Counted from the stretch's first letter, positions 1 to 5,460 are shown. The stretch is 6,519 nt of DNA from an uncultured Collinsella sp. (GCA_900550785.1 URTL01000110.1:1-6519); one strand, 5' to 3'. Notes: generated from the letters alone by a model not told the origin. Program-made: numbers and translations.

Positions 1-787
1 AGCTGCGGCAGATCTGGCGCGAATCGATGACGATAATCTTGCCGGCACGACGCGCCTCGGCGTAACCGTCCAGGTGGATCTTGAACCAGCTGTCCTCGAA
101 CGCGGCGTTATGCGCCATGTACGGGTACTTCTTCATAAGCTTGAGCAGCTGCTTCTGCAATTCTTTGTTCTCGCGGAACGGCTTTTTGCCGTCGATGTCG
201 TCCCAGGTGATGTGGTGGATATTCGACAACGGCACGTCCTCGCCGCGGTAGATATCGGGCAGGCCGCAGTAGTGTGCCTCGGCGTCATGCGGCACGGCGT
301 CGCTGGTGAGGTCCATGATTTCCCAGCCCACGTTGATGATATAGCCGCGCTCGGGTGCACGGCCGGTGGTCTCAATGTCGATACCGAGCACCGTGCCCTG
401 AATAGGCTTGCGGGCGTACGCCACGCCGAGCGCGTCGCGGTCGCCGCGGATTTCGCGCATGACGGACGCGGCGGCGCGCTTTTGCATCTTGCCGATGGCG
501 GCGCAGGTGTCGGCATCGGACAGGCCGCGCGAAAGCGTCGCGGGCGTCACGTTGCGCAGGCGTGCCTCGCCAATCTGGTCGCACAGGTCGCGGTTGCGGT
601 CAGCCAGGTCGCGCACGGTGGCAAAGTCGAAGCCGGGGTCGTCCTCGGCGGTAAAGTACTCGGTCTCGAGCACCTTGAGGGCCTCTTCGCCCTTCTGGCG
701 CTCGGACTCCATGGCGCCGTGATCGCCATAGATAAACATGGGAATAAACGGCTGGCGCTCGTATTCGAGTGCTTGTGAAACGTTCAT
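1..787 (-). CDS. DEDD-family 3'-5' exonuclease (DnaQ/RNase T-like fold), C-terminus outside window
   Basis: This is a partial gene: 262 codons are present and the 3' end lies beyond the left edge. The first 130 residues (starting MNVSQALEYE) are a charged N-terminal region I do not recognise. A DnaQ-like exonuclease domain begins near residue 132. Its ExoI motif is DIETTG at 137-142, with putative metal ligands Asp137 and Glu139. The ExoII region is HNAAFED at 226-232, followed by a beta strand IIVIDSR at 251-257 typical of the fold. The ExoIII motif would lie off the window, so DEDDh versus DEDDy cannot be decided. The family removes nucleotides from 3' ends of DNA or RNA in the cytoplasm; the substrate here is unknown. 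The ATG at 785-787 is supported by AAGGAG (complement of 795-800) seven bases upstream. It is transcribed divergently from the exporter gene and may share its control region. At ExoII the position usually held by Asp is Glu231, followed by Asp232. Confidence 0.85.
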   Translation of the reverse strand, partial: MNVSQALEYERQPFIPMFIYGDHGAMESERQKGEEALKVLETEYFTAEDDPGFDFATVRDLADRNRDLCDQIGEARLRNVTPATLSRGLSDADTCAAIGKMQKRAAASVMREIRGDRDALGVAYARKPIQGTVLGIDIETTGRAPERGYIINVGWEIMDLTSDAVPHDAEAHYCGLPDIYRGEDVPLSNIHHITWDDIDGKKPFRENKELQKQLLKLMKKYPYMAHNAAFEDSWFKIHLDGYAEARRAGKIIVIDSRQICRS

Positions 788-848
788 ATAACTGCTCCTT
801 GGATGGGCCGCGTCGTGCGGCTCAGGGTCATTAAGATGTGGCGAGATG

Positions 849-870
849 ATAGTTTACCATGGGCAACTAT
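849..870. promoter_or_regulatory. 22-bp imperfect palindrome, candidate metalloregulator operator
   Basis: The arms ATAGTT and AACTAT are perfect inverted repeats around a central CCATGG (857-862). In all, 18 of 22 positions are symmetric; the two mismatched pairs flank the centre. The inner part reads TTTACC-AT-GGGCAA, broadly like the TTTGCC/GGCAAA half-sites of MntR-type DtxR-family repressors, but with a different spacing. It lies between divergent genes and touches the -35 hexamer of the exporter promoter, the position expected of a repressor site. The palindrome is directly visible; its identity as a Mn or other metal operator is inferred from symmetry and from the downstream metal-exporter gene. 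Confidence 0.45.
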
Positions 871-897
871 TGGCATCGCGCCTAGGACAACTACAAT
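870..897 (+). promoter_or_regulatory. sigma70-type promoter for the metal exporter gene
   Basis: The -35 hexamer TTGGCA (870-875) and -10 hexamer TACAAT (892-897) are separated by 16 bases. This predicts a start of transcription near 904 and a leader of about 55 bases. The -35 directly abuts the palindrome at 849-870. A second TACAAT at 922-927 has TTGACC (905-910) only 11 bases upstream, which is too close for a normal promoter. Confidence 0.5.
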
Positions 898-929
898 ACC
901 CTAGTTGACCGCTAGGACTTTTACAATGC
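881..929 (+). repeat. direct repeat pair CTAGGAC-N3-TACAAT, 30 bp apart
   Basis: The two units begin at 882 and 912 and share CTAGGAC, three variable bases, then TACAAT. Between them lies CTAGTTGACC. CAACTA (889-894) and TAGTTG (902-907) also form an inverted repeat, and they match the outer arms of the upstream palindrome (AACTAT/ATAGTT). The tetranucleotide CTAG occurs three times in about 34 bases (882, 901, 912). The array sits over the promoter and leader of the exporter gene. It could be additional regulator half-sites or a promoter duplication; no function is established. Confidence 0.4.
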
Positions 930-959
930 TGCCGAAAGACACGAAAGGTTCCATCCGTC

Positions 960-2054
960 ATGGATTTGCTGATTGATATTCTGTTCGACGCCGGCAAGGA
1001 CACGCTCTCGCTGGTACCGTTCTTATTGGTGACATATTTGGCCCTCGAGATCCTGGAGCACGTCGCGGGCGACAGCGTTAACGGCGCCATCAAGCGCGCC
1101 GGTGCTGCGGGCCCCGTGGTTGGCTCGTTGCTGGGCATGGTGCCGCAGTGCGGCTTTTCGGCAATGGCGGCCACGCTGTACGCCGGTCGTGTCGTGACCT
1201 TGGGCACGTTGGTGGCGGTGTTCCTTTCGACCTCCGATGAGATGCTGCCGCTGTTGCTCGCCGAGCAGGTGCCCGTGCAGACCATGGCGATGCTTTTGGC
1301 TTCGAAGGCACTGATCGCGCTGGTCACGGGCTTTATCGTGGACGCCGCCATTCGCGGCCTGCGTCGTAACGCTCGCGCGCATGCGGCGATTCGCCGCACC
1401 GTGCTGGGAACCGCGGCCAACCCGGCCCACGTGAACTGCGCGCACGACGACCACACTGGCGGTGACATCATCGACGAGGTGGCCGAGGCGGGCGTGAGCG
1501 CCGACCACATCCACGAGCTGTGCGAGCGCGACCATTGCGGTTGTGATGAAGACGAGGACGAGCACGAACACGGACACGGACATGGCCACGATCGCGGTCA
1601 TGAGGGCGATCATGAACACCATCATGGCCACGGTCACTCCCACTCACACGAAGGTGCGCCCGTCCTGTCGATTATCCGCAGCGCGATCTCGCACACCGTG
1701 CAGGTATCGGTATTCATTTTCCTGGTGACGCTGATTCTGGTTGCCGTGCTCGAGACGTTCGGCGAGTCCGCAATCGAGCAGTTCCTGCGCGGCAACGAGA
1801 CGCTTGCGGTCCTGGGCTCGGCACTCGTCGGCCTGATCCCCAACTGCTCGGCCAGCGTCGTCATCACGCAACTGTACCTGGAAGGCGCGCTGCAGCTGGC
1901 CCCGATGCTCGCCGGCACGCTCATTTCCGCCGGTGTGGGCTACCTGGTGCTGTTCCGCACCAACCGCAGCGCCCGCGAAAACGTCCTGTTCCTGATCATG
2001 ATGTACGTCATCGGTGCCGGCTGGGGTCTTATCCTTTCTGCCTTTGGCCTCTAA
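960..2054 (+). CDS. Putative 10TM heavy-metal / manganese exporter (ArgP_2-type permease family, Pfam ArsP_2 / PF11449)
   Basis: This is an integral membrane permease of 364 residues, resembling the family called putative 10TM heavy-metal exporter (ArsP_2) or putative manganese transporter. Two homologous membrane halves are visible. The first (about 5-135) contains GMVPQCGFS at 59-67. The second (about 235-362) contains GLIPNCSAS at 291-299. Such paired P-x-C motifs are typical of the family, and their Cys residues are plausible metal contacts. Between them lies a hydrophilic loop (about 136-232) very rich in His and acidic residues, with 14 His in residues 201-230 plus Cys189, Cys193 and Cys195; it probably binds metal in the cytoplasm. 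The ATG at 960 has GAAAGG (943-948) 11 bases upstream, a slightly long spacing. The gene is monocistronic, with its own promoter next to an operator-like palindrome, which fits metal-responsive control. The exported ion cannot be told from sequence; Mn2+ is an inference. Confidence 0.8.
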   Translation: MDLLIDILFDAGKDTLSLVPFLLVTYLALEILEHVAGDSVNGAIKRAGAAGPVVGSLLGMVPQCGFSAMAATLYAGRVVTLGTLVAVFLSTSDEMLPLLLAEQVPVQTMAMLLASKALIALVTGFIVDAAIRGLRRNARAHAAIRRTVLGTAANPAHVNCAHDDHTGGDIIDEVAEAGVSADHIHELCERDHCGCDEDEDEHEHGHGHGHDRGHEGDHEHHHGHGHSHSHEGAPVLSIIRSAISHTVQVSVFIFLVTLILVAVLETFGESAIEQFLRGNETLAVLGSALVGLIPNCSASVVITQLYLEGALQLAPMLAGTLISAGVGYLVLFRTNRSARENVLFLIMMYVIGAGWGLILSAFGL

Positions 2055-2086
2055 GTAGATTATTGGGACATGTCTTACGATCTACC
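2055..2086. repeat. Palindromic intergenic repeat, copy 1
   Basis: It starts directly after the exporter stop codon. GTAGAT (2055-2060) pairs with ATCTAC (2080-2085), and an inner palindrome GACATGTC (2067-2074) sits at the centre. It matches the reverse complement of the element at 2124-2156 at 27 of 32 positions. It can fold in the exporter mRNA tail but no U-run follows, so it would be a weak terminator at best and may instead protect the 3' end. Confidence 0.6.
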
Positions 2087-2123
2087 CCTGTGACCAGGGC
2101 ATTCCCCGCTGCCAAAACAAAAA

Positions 2124-2156
2124 GGTAGATTTTTAGGCATGTCCCAAAAATCTACC
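2124..2156 (-). terminator. Rho-independent terminator of the yaiI-like gene; also palindromic repeat copy 2
   Basis: GGTAGATTTTT (2124-2134) and AAAAATCTACC (2146-2156) are a perfect 11-bp inverted repeat with an 11-base loop. Read on the minus strand, the hairpin starts four bases after the stop codon of the gene ending at 2161. It is followed by TTTTTGTTTT (complement of 2114-2123), a good U-tract. On the plus strand no U-tract follows, so it should act mainly on minus-strand transcription. It is the inverted partner of the copy at 2055-2086. Confidence 0.75.
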
Positions 2157-2160
2157 TTGG

Positions 2161-2643
2161 TTAGCGCAGCAGCTCGGTGAGGTTTCGCTTAAAACGAGCG
2201 CGGTCTTCGCTGGTAAATGCCGCCGGTCCGCGAGTGCGTCCGCCGGCGCGGCGCACCTTCTTTTCCTCGTGGCGAATAAACAGTTGCATGTCGATGGTCG
2301 CCTTGTCGTAGACGCGCCCGCGCACACCGATTGCGGCGGCATCGCGGCCGAGCACCATGCTCGCCAAGCCAATGTCCTGCGTCACGACTACGTCGCCCGC
2401 CTGCAGGCGTTCGACAATGGCAAAGTCGGCGCTGTCGGCGCCCACGCTCACATCGAGCGTCGTGACCCAAAAGCCGCGTCGCGCGTGCTCGGCATCACGC
2501 GGGTCGTCGCGGCGAATGTGCCGTTCCAGGTTTTGCGTGCTGTTGCCGGCGATAACAACGGCGACGCCCGCCCGCCGCGCGCAGTCAATCGACTCGCGCG
2601 TGACCGGGCAGGCGTCGGCATCAATAAAGAGCGTTCGCGGCAT
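2161..2643 (-). CDS. yaiI: UPF0178 / YaiI-YqxD family protein (DUF188, PIN/NYN-like fold)
   Basis: This complete 160-residue protein belongs to the conserved YaiI/YqxD (UPF0178) family, usually near 150 residues. Hallmarks in order are FIDADACPV (6-14), VSVGADSADFAI (65-76), GDVVVTQDIGLA (83-94), and the C-terminal RTRGPAAFTSEDRARFKRNL (136-155). The conserved acidic residues (Asp8, Asp10, Asp69, Asp73, Asp90) resemble the metal site of PIN/NYN nucleases. A role as an RNA- or nucleotide-acting enzyme is therefore plausible, but no reaction is established for the family. Residues 44-58 (rich in Arg/Asp) look like a short insertion relative to typical members. The ATG at 2641-2643 directly follows the upstream gene's TAG without a spacer and has no clear Shine-Dalgarno sequence, so it is probably translated by coupling to the HdeD-like gene. 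It ends in the terminator at 2124-2156. Confidence 0.88.
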   Translation of the reverse strand: MPRTLFIDADACPVTRESIDCARRAGVAVVIAGNSTQNLERHIRRDDPRDAEHARRGFWVTTLDVSVGADSADFAIVERLQAGDVVVTQDIGLASMVLGRDAAAIGVRGRVYDKATIDMQLFIRHEEKKVRRAGGRTRGPAAFTSEDRARFKRNLTELLR

Positions 2644-3246
2644 CTAGTGCACCAGTTTGCCAAATTGAATAGCGCGAACAATCAGCGTTACGCCAAACAC
2701 CAGCAGCGCGGCGCCGCTAAAGATGACGAGCATCTTGGCCGACCACAGCGGATAGATAAACACGAACATGCCGGCGATGATGGAGAGTGCGCCGCTCAGG
2801 ATAGCGAGGGCGCGGTTGGACGAAAGCTCGGACTCCAGAATGGACATGACACCTTCGACAATCCAGCCAAAGCCGGCCACGATAACCACCATCGTGGTGA
2901 GCGTCGCGGTCGAGAAGGCCTGGTTGCGCAGGATTATGACGCCGCCCAAGATAATGAGTAGGTTGGAGATGATGCTCGTCACGCGCCAGCCGGTGGGCAG
3001 CAGCGGCTCAAAAATGGCAGTGAACAGCCTAATGGCAGCAGTGATTACAAAGTAAAAACCCAGGACAGTCGTCAAAAAGACGAGGGACTTGGCGGGTGCA
3101 AAAAGCAGCGCGATACCAGCAATGAGCGCTAAGACGCCCGTGATGGCGTAGATCCAGCGTACGGCCTTGACGGCTTTGCCCGCCATGCTTTTCTCGTCAA
3201 ATCCAAACTGGCTCGATTTTTGGTCATCGTTCTTAAAGATGTCCAT
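2644..3246 (-). CDS. HdeD-like membrane protein (DUF308 family)
   Basis: This polytopic inner-membrane protein of 200 residues has about six predicted transmembrane segments (roughly 29-50, 55-79, 91-107, 113-134, 145-164, 170-192). They are arranged as three copies of a two-helix DUF308 unit with recurring Gly-rich first helices (GVLALIAGIALL, LLIILGGVIILR, GALSIIAGMFVF). This matches the HdeD family, known in Escherichia coli for a role in acid resistance at high cell density; the biochemical function is unclear. The N-terminal 28 residues are hydrophilic. I chose the ATG at 3244-3246 because GGAG of AAAGGAGA (complement of 3251-3258) lies about six bases upstream. An in-frame ATG at 3345 would add 33 untypical Arg-rich residues without a good ribosome site. 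It is the first gene of a two-gene operon; its TAG abuts the start of the next gene. Confidence 0.85.
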   Translation of the reverse strand: MDIFKNDDQKSSQFGFDEKSMAGKAVKAVRWIYAITGVLALIAGIALLFAPAKSLVFLTTVLGFYFVITAAIRLFTAIFEPLLPTGWRVTSIISNLLIILGGVIILRNQAFSTATLTTMVVIVAGFGWIVEGVMSILESELSSNRALAILSGALSIIAGMFVFIYPLWSAKMLVIFSGAALLVFGVTLIVRAIQFGKLVH

Positions 3247-3344
3247 AATGTCTCCTTTCCGTGTGGTGCACGTCGCGTTCATTGCTCTCCGTGCGGCGTA
3301 CGCCAAAAGTGCTGCAACAAGTATCGCCCAAGGGCGCCGATGCA

Positions 3345-3373
3345 TGGGGCGGGAAGGACGAATTGCCGCCCCA
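3345..3373 (-). other. GC-rich hairpin in the leader of the hdeD-like operon
   Basis: TGGGGCGG (3345-3352) and CCGCCCCA (3366-3373) form a perfect 8-bp stem with a 13-base loop, about 100 bases upstream of the HdeD-like start codon. No U-run follows on the minus strand, so it is not a classical terminator. The rest of the 264-bp region (3247-3510) has no credible gene. If the promoter proposed at 3424-3453 is right, the leader is about 170 bases long and this hairpin lies within it. A regulatory role is only a possibility. Confidence 0.35.
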
Positions 3374-3423
3374 CATTCCCGAATTGTTACTTTTGTTCCC
3401 GCTCCAGTGAGGATTAATCAACA

Positions 3424-3453
3424 ATTGTAGAACATTACGCCGCTGTATGTAAT
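3424..3453 (-). promoter_or_regulatory. Candidate promoter of the hdeD-like/yaiI operon
   Basis: On the minus strand, ATTACA (complement of 3448-3453) and TACAAT (complement of 3424-3429) are spaced by 18 bases. The -10 is good; the -35 matches four of six consensus positions. It predicts a start near 3417 and a leader of about 170 bases. The DtxR-like box at 3464-3482 lies just upstream, so one regulator could affect both divergent units. Confidence 0.35.
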
Positions 3454-3463
3454 TGCCTAGGTT

Positions 3464-3482
3464 TTAGGTTAGATTCTCCTAA
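3464..3482. promoter_or_regulatory. DtxR/IdeR-type operator candidate upstream of the nitroreductase gene
   Basis: The 19-bp sequence TTAGGTTAGATTCTCCTAA matches the classic DtxR/IdeR consensus (TTAGGTTAGSCTAACCTAA) at 15 of 19 positions. The TTAGG and CCTAA outer arms are perfect. It ends 28 bases before the nitroreductase start codon and covers a possible -10 (TAGATT, 3470-3475), an ideal place for repression by an Fe2+- or Mn2+-loaded DtxR-family protein. The match is directly visible; binding and the metal involved are inferred. An adjacent CCTAGG (3456-3461) may be part of the site. Confidence 0.55.
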
Positions 3483-3510
3483 GAACAATTGCCCGAAATT
3501 GGGGGTCCCT

Positions 3511-4182
3511 ATGAACGAAACAGTTCCCGCGGCGCCGTCGAGCGCGGAGTCGATGGCAAAGCAGGGTTGCGAAAAGCTCGGCTTGGAAGCGTTTGATGCG
3601 CTGGTCCGTCGTGCCCGTACGTGCCGCCGTTTTGACGAGTCCATGCGCGTGCCGCGCGAGTTTTTGCTCGAGCTGGCGGAACTGGCGCACCTGGCTCCCT
3701 GCGGCGCCAATGCTCAGCGTCTGCGTTTTCATGTGGTAAGCGGTGCAGAGGACTGCGCTCGCGTGTTTGACGAGCTTGCATGGGCCGGCGCGCTTAAGGA
3801 CTGGCCGGGTCCTGCCGAGGGTGAGCGCCCGACCGGCTACATCGCGATTCTTGCCGAGCGCGCCGTTCCGGGCAAGCCCGCCGCTCCCATTACCGAGGTC
3901 GACACGGGCATTGCCGCGCAGACGATGATGCTCGCCGCCCGCAGCGCCACGCCCGAGGTGGCAGCCTGCATGTTCAAGGCCTTTTCGCCCCACGCGATCG
4001 ATGCCATGGGGCTCGATAACGACAAGTATGAGCTCAAGCTGATCATGGCGCTTGGCGTTCCGGCCGAGACGCAGGTGATCGATGCGATCGATTCCAACCC
4101 CGACGGCTCCATCAATTATTGGCGCGACGAGGCGCGGGTGCACCACGTACCCAAGCGTCCGCTTGCCGACGTGCTGCTGTAG
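3511..4182 (+). CDS. Nitroreductase-family FMN-dependent oxidoreductase
   Basis: This cytoplasmic flavoprotein of 223 residues resembles the nitroreductase family (FMN-dependent NAD(P)H oxidoreductases, usually dimers). Visible hallmarks are the FMN-phosphate-contacting N-terminal segment RRARTCRRF (33-41), APCGANAQ (62-69), and DTGIAAQTMMLAA (131-143), which forms the dimer/flavin helix. A further family-like feature is the C-terminal YWRDEARVHHVPKRPL (203-218) with its basic residues, as in other members. The natural substrate cannot be predicted; family members reduce nitro compounds, quinones or flavins, or act in cofactor metabolism. I start it at ATG 3511, preceded by GGGGG (3501-3505). 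An in-frame TTG at 3499 would add four residues. It has its own upstream region with a DtxR-like box, suggesting iron- or manganese-linked control. A hairpin repeat lies between it and the phosphatase genes, so it is probably transcribed mostly alone. Confidence 0.83.
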   Translation: MNETVPAAPSSAESMAKQGCEKLGLEAFDALVRRARTCRRFDESMRVPREFLLELAELAHLAPCGANAQRLRFHVVSGAEDCARVFDELAWAGALKDWPGPAEGERPTGYIAILAERAVPGKPAAPITEVDTGIAAQTMMLAARSATPEVAACMFKAFSPHAIDAMGLDNDKYELKLIMALGVPAETQVIDAIDSNPDGSINYWRDEARVHHVPKRPLADVLL

Positions 4183-4214
4183 TTGAGCGTCACCGCGGTG
4201 TGATCCGGCGGTAA

Positions 4215-4249
4215 ACCACCACAAAGGTGCCTGTCCCCTTTGCGGTGGT
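4215..4249 (+). repeat. Palindromic hairpin repeat between nitroreductase and phosphatase genes
   Basis: ACCACC (4215-4220) pairs with GGTGGT (4244-4249) and CAAAGG (4222-4227) with CCTTTG (4237-4242). One A-C mismatch separates the two stem halves and the loop is nine bases. No U-run follows. It resembles, from memory, a short palindromic element seen repeatedly between genes in gut Coriobacteriia, with a core like AAAGGTGCCTGTCCCCTTT. It may act as a transcript end, an mRNA stabiliser or a REP-like repeat. It lies just upstream of the ribosome site (GGAGG, 4256-4260) of the next gene. Confidence 0.6.
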
Positions 4250-4264
4250 ACGAGGGGAGGGTGT

Positions 4265-4807
4265 GTGGCAGATTTGTATTTGGTGCGGCATGGGCAGACT
4301 GAGCTCAATGTGCAGAACATTTTGCAGGGCGGGCACGATTCGCCGCTTACGGCGCGCGGGCGCGAGCAGGCGCTGATGGCGCGTGCGGCGTTTGCGGCGC
4401 GCGGCGTGGCCTTTGACCGTGTGTATTCCTCCCCGTTGGGCCGGGCGCGGCGTACGGCTGAGCTAATTGCTGGTGAGGGCCGCTCGATAGAGCTGGTCGA
4501 TGACCTGCGCGAGTGGCATTTGGGCTCGCTGGAGGGTACATCAAATCGCGAGATGCCGCCGCAGCCCTGGGGTGATTATCCGGTGGCCTTTGGTGGCGAG
4601 TCTGAAGGCGAGCTCCAGTCGCGCATGGTCGCGGCGCTGTCCCATATCATGGCCAGGCCGCAGCACGACTGTGTGCTGGCAGTCTCCCACGGCTCTTCCT
4701 GCCAGGAGTTTCTTGAGTATGTGACTGGCAGGGGAGAGCTACCCGACAACGGTGCCGTGCTTCATTTTGGCTATTGCGACGGTGCGTTTTCGCTCCTTGA
4801 TTGGTAA
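4265..4807 (+). CDS. Histidine phosphatase family protein (phosphoglycerate mutase-like), copy 1
   Basis: This complete 180-residue single-domain member of the histidine phosphatase superfamily is predicted to be cytoplasmic. The catalytic set is intact: RHG at 8-10 with nucleophile His9, Arg60 in SSPLGRARRTAE, acid/base Glu83 in LREWHLG, and His142 in VSHGSS. Such enzymes transfer or remove phosphate through a phosphohistidine; the substrate (a sugar phosphate, nucleotide or cofactor precursor) cannot be inferred here. The start is GTG at 4265, four bases after GGAGG (4256-4260); it places LYLVRHG at the usual distance from the N-terminus. A close paralogue follows after 17 bases with conserved order, so the two form an operon that arose by tandem duplication. 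The name phosphoglycerate mutase is common in annotations but a true glycolytic role is unlikely, because the protein is shorter than GpmA. Confidence 0.87.
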   Translation: MADLYLVRHGQTELNVQNILQGGHDSPLTARGREQALMARAAFAARGVAFDRVYSSPLGRARRTAELIAGEGRSIELVDDLREWHLGSLEGTSNREMPPQPWGDYPVAFGGESEGELQSRMVAALSHIMARPQHDCVLAVSHGSSCQEFLEYVTGRGELPDNGAVLHFGYCDGAFSLLDW

Positions 4808-4824
4808 CGAACGAAAGGACCCCT

Positions 4825-5460
4825 ATGAATAAAGACCTGTATCTGGTTCGTCATGGGCAGACAATATTCAACCTTAAGCGCATTATTCAGGGTTGGAGTG
4901 ACTCGCCGCTCACGCAGCTGGGATGCGACCAGGCGGCGCGTGCCGGCATGTTCTTGCGTGCGCGCGGCATTGAACCCGATCATGCCTACACCTCCACACT
5001 TCATCGCACCGAGCAGACTATCGCCAACCTGTGGCCGGGCTTGGCGTACGAGCGCCTGGACGGTCTGCGTGAGTGGTTCTTTGGCGACTTTGAGGCCGAG
5101 CGCGTGATGCTTATGCCCGAGCGCCCGTGGCGCGACTTCTATTGCCAGTTTGGCGGCGAGGGCCAGATGCAGGTGCGCGAGCGCATGGCGGCGACGATAA
5201 CCGATCTTATGCGACGTCCGGACCACGAGTGCGTGCTCGCGGTGAGCCACGGTTCGGCTATCAAGGAGTTTTTGGACCACGTGCGGGGCGCGGCGGCCGA
5301 CGAGCGCGAACGCGTGCCGGGTAACTGCTCAGTGCTGCATTTTGCGTTTGACGATGCGGCCGATACGTTTGAACTGGTCGAAGTCTTTACGCAGGAAGAC
5401 TACGCGCGCGAGCTGGGGCTTGAAACGCTCGTGGCTACTGCGGGTCCGCAGCGCGGATAA
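4825..5460 (+). CDS. Histidine phosphatase family protein (phosphoglycerate mutase-like), copy 2
   Basis: This 211-residue paralogue of the preceding gene aligns almost without gaps over the first 150 residues. Catalytic residues are His10 (LVRHGQT), Arg61 (STLHRTEQT), Glu83 (LREWFFG) and His142 (VSHGSA). Shared features beyond the active site include QG..DSPLT near 22-30, PW.D....FGGE near 101-112 and RP.H.CVLAVSHGS at 131-144. It differs by an insertion at 155-165 (AAADERERV) and a 27-residue C-terminal extension after the last shared strand. The ATG at 4825 is supported by AAAGGA (4814-4819) five bases upstream; an in-frame TTG at 4801 overlaps the previous gene and is less likely. Expression is presumably shared with copy 1. 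It ends 47 bases before a strong terminator hairpin. The substrate is unknown; divergence around residues 84-105 suggests the two copies act on different substrates. Confidence 0.87.
   Translation: MNKDLYLVRHGQTIFNLKRIIQGWSDSPLTQLGCDQAARAGMFLRARGIEPDHAYTSTLHRTEQTIANLWPGLAYERLDGLREWFFGDFEAERVMLMPERPWRDFYCQFGGEGQMQVRERMAATITDLMRRPDHECVLAVSHGSAIKEFLDHVRGAAADERERVPGNCSVLHFAFDDAADTFELVEVFTQEDYARELGLETLVATAGPQRG

Noticed and set aside
74..778. Long plus-strand open frame of 234 codons
   Set aside because: It is the antisense of the exonuclease gene; the minus strand shows clear exonuclease motifs and a good ribosome site, while this frame shows no family features.
905..927. Second promoter TTGACC / TACAAT for the exporter
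   Set aside because: The two hexamers are only 11 bases apart, too close for sigma70; retained only as part of the direct repeat.
2086..2099. Small hairpin CCCTG-TGAC-CAGGG after the exporter gene
   Set aside because: A 5-bp stem without a U-run is common by chance at this GC content; not reported as a terminator.
2269..2961. Plus-strand open frame of 230 codons
   Set aside because: It is antisense to two well-supported genes (YaiI and HdeD-like) and has a composition typical of GC-rich shadow frames.
3233..3424. Small minus-strand frame of 63 codons in the divergent intergenic region
   Set aside because: It overlaps the HdeD-like start and its ribosome site in another frame and has no ribosome site of its own or recognisable feature.
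4191..4200. Palindrome CACCGCGGTG
   Set aside because: A 10-bp palindrome with no loop and no promoter elements around it is expected by chance in GC-rich DNA.
3469..4320. Minus-strand open frame of 283 codons
   Set aside because: It lies opposite the nitroreductase gene and the start of the first phosphatase gene, runs through the palindromic repeat, and its translation is low-complexity with no recognisable domain.
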